This document shows positions 6,007-6,300 of a stretch of 6,300 nt of DNA, in pieces. The notes beneath the pieces are model-generated. The model was not told where the DNA came from, ran no database searches, and saw only the letters and a list, made by a program, of their open reading frames with translations. Source of the stretch: DASRVA01 sp050732935 (GTDB lineage: Bacteria > Gemmatimonadota > Gemmatimonadetes > JACCXV01 > JAHWKZ01); contig JBOHRW010000047.1 in assembly GCA_050732935.1 (NCBI GenBank), positions 1-6,300 on the forward strand. The letters are read 5' to 3'. Each line of letters starts with the position of its first letter. Position 1 is the stretch's first letter. A program made the position numbers and the translations under genes.

Positions 6007-6300
6007 CGCCGGCCTCCCGAACCGGCGATCTGGACCCTTCTCTCGCCCGCCGCCCCCTCGATGATCCGGCACCGACAAGCGCTGTCGCCACGATTCTTCT
6101 CCGCCTGGCGTAGCGCGGCCGTGAGCCGCCGGCGTAGCGCCGCCAGCTCCTCGATCCGCGCCTCCACCTCCTCCAAGCGCTCCCTGAGGCGGGCCTCGAC
6201 GTGCTCGCACGGCTCCACGCCCTCGTCGACCAGGAGGAGGATCTCGGCGATCTCCTCGAGGGTGAGCCCCAGCGTTTGCGCCCGTCGGACGAATCGGAGC
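6003..6300 (-). CDS. MerR-family metal-responsive regulator, C-terminal 98 residues (N-terminus beyond right edge)
   Basis: The visible part starts at LRFVRRAQTLGLTLEEIAEIL, the conserved MerR segment after the DNA-binding helices. A long coiled-coil dimerisation helix follows (about visible residues 31-69), then a short metal-loop region and a tail. Counting from the visible start, cysteines are at 31 (EPCEHV), 75 and 77 (SACRC). The 44-residue gap between Cys31 and Cys75 equals that between Cys82 and Cys126 of Tn501-type MerR. The middle cysteine (Cys117 in MerR) is Ala at visible residue 66, so the usual three-cysteine site is incomplete unless Cys77 replaces it. The sensed metal cannot be assigned. 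It is the first visible gene of the operon; its TGA overlaps the GTG of the barrel gene. The winged-helix DNA-binding domain and the operon's main promoter lie outside the window. Family assignment is secure; effector is unknown. Confidence 0.88.
   Translation of the reverse strand, partial: LRFVRRAQTLGLTLEEIAEILLLVDEGVEPCEHVEARLRERLEEVEARIEELAALRRRLTAALRQAEKNRGDSACRCRIIEGAAGERRVQIAGSGGRR
6013..6018 (-). promoter_or_regulatory. Ribosome-binding site fixing the GTG start of the barrel protein
   Basis: GGGAGG (6018-6013) lies 6 bases before the GTG at 6006, inside the last codons of the upstream regulator gene. It supports this start over the longer open frame reaching 6210. Confidence 0.7.

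Noticed and set aside
5041..6210. Start of the barrel protein at 6210
   Set aside because: The first 68 residues would be Gly/Arg-rich sequence overlapping merR; the signal peptide begins right after the GTG at 6006, which has a good ribosome-binding site.

Overview
The window is a high-GC stretch from a Gram-negative bacterium. The outer-membrane barrel protein and the periplasmic metal-binding protein point to an envelope with two membranes. I cannot name the phylum from sequence alone. Everything recognisable concerns soft-metal handling, copper above all. All intact genes read leftward (minus strand); the only rightward coding sequence is a broken P-type ATPase.

Positions 1-2080 hold a copper module. 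A CsoR-type repressor gene (1737-2045) lies immediately before a Cu(I) P-type ATPase gene (copA, 1-1740, running off the left edge), and the two overlap by 4 bases. A strong sigma70-like promoter upstream of csoR carries a 26-bp near-perfect palindrome over its -10 box, presumably the CsoR operator. The -10 box is so close to the csoR ATG that the transcript is probably leaderless.

Positions 2134-3364 hold the remnant of a second, different heavy-metal P-type ATPase on the plus strand. Its N-terminal half is missing: homology starts just before the SEHP motif. One base is missing after the GDGINDAP motif. An excellent ribosome-binding site and ATG sit right at the 5' edge of the remnant, in the wrong frame. 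The fragment keeps the hinge motif, the last two membrane helices and a C-terminal heavy-metal-associated (HMA) domain on a long Ala/Pro/Glu linker.

Positions 3426-6300 hold a second leftward cluster: the C-terminal part of a MerR-family metal regulator (6003 to the right edge), an outer-membrane beta-barrel protein (5041-6006), a multi-pass membrane protein resembling the ArsP/UPF0718 permeases (3978-5036), and a secreted single-HMA protein (3426-3806). The first three are tightly packed (4-base overlap, then 4-base gap). The HMA gene follows after 171 bases that contain a MerR-style promoter candidate with a 20-bp spacer. My inference is that the MerR protein controls both the operon and the HMA gene, and that the four genes form a metal or metalloid export/sequestration system spanning inner membrane, periplasm and outer membrane. 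This cluster is the best candidate for something not well described. The substrate cannot be read from the sequence.
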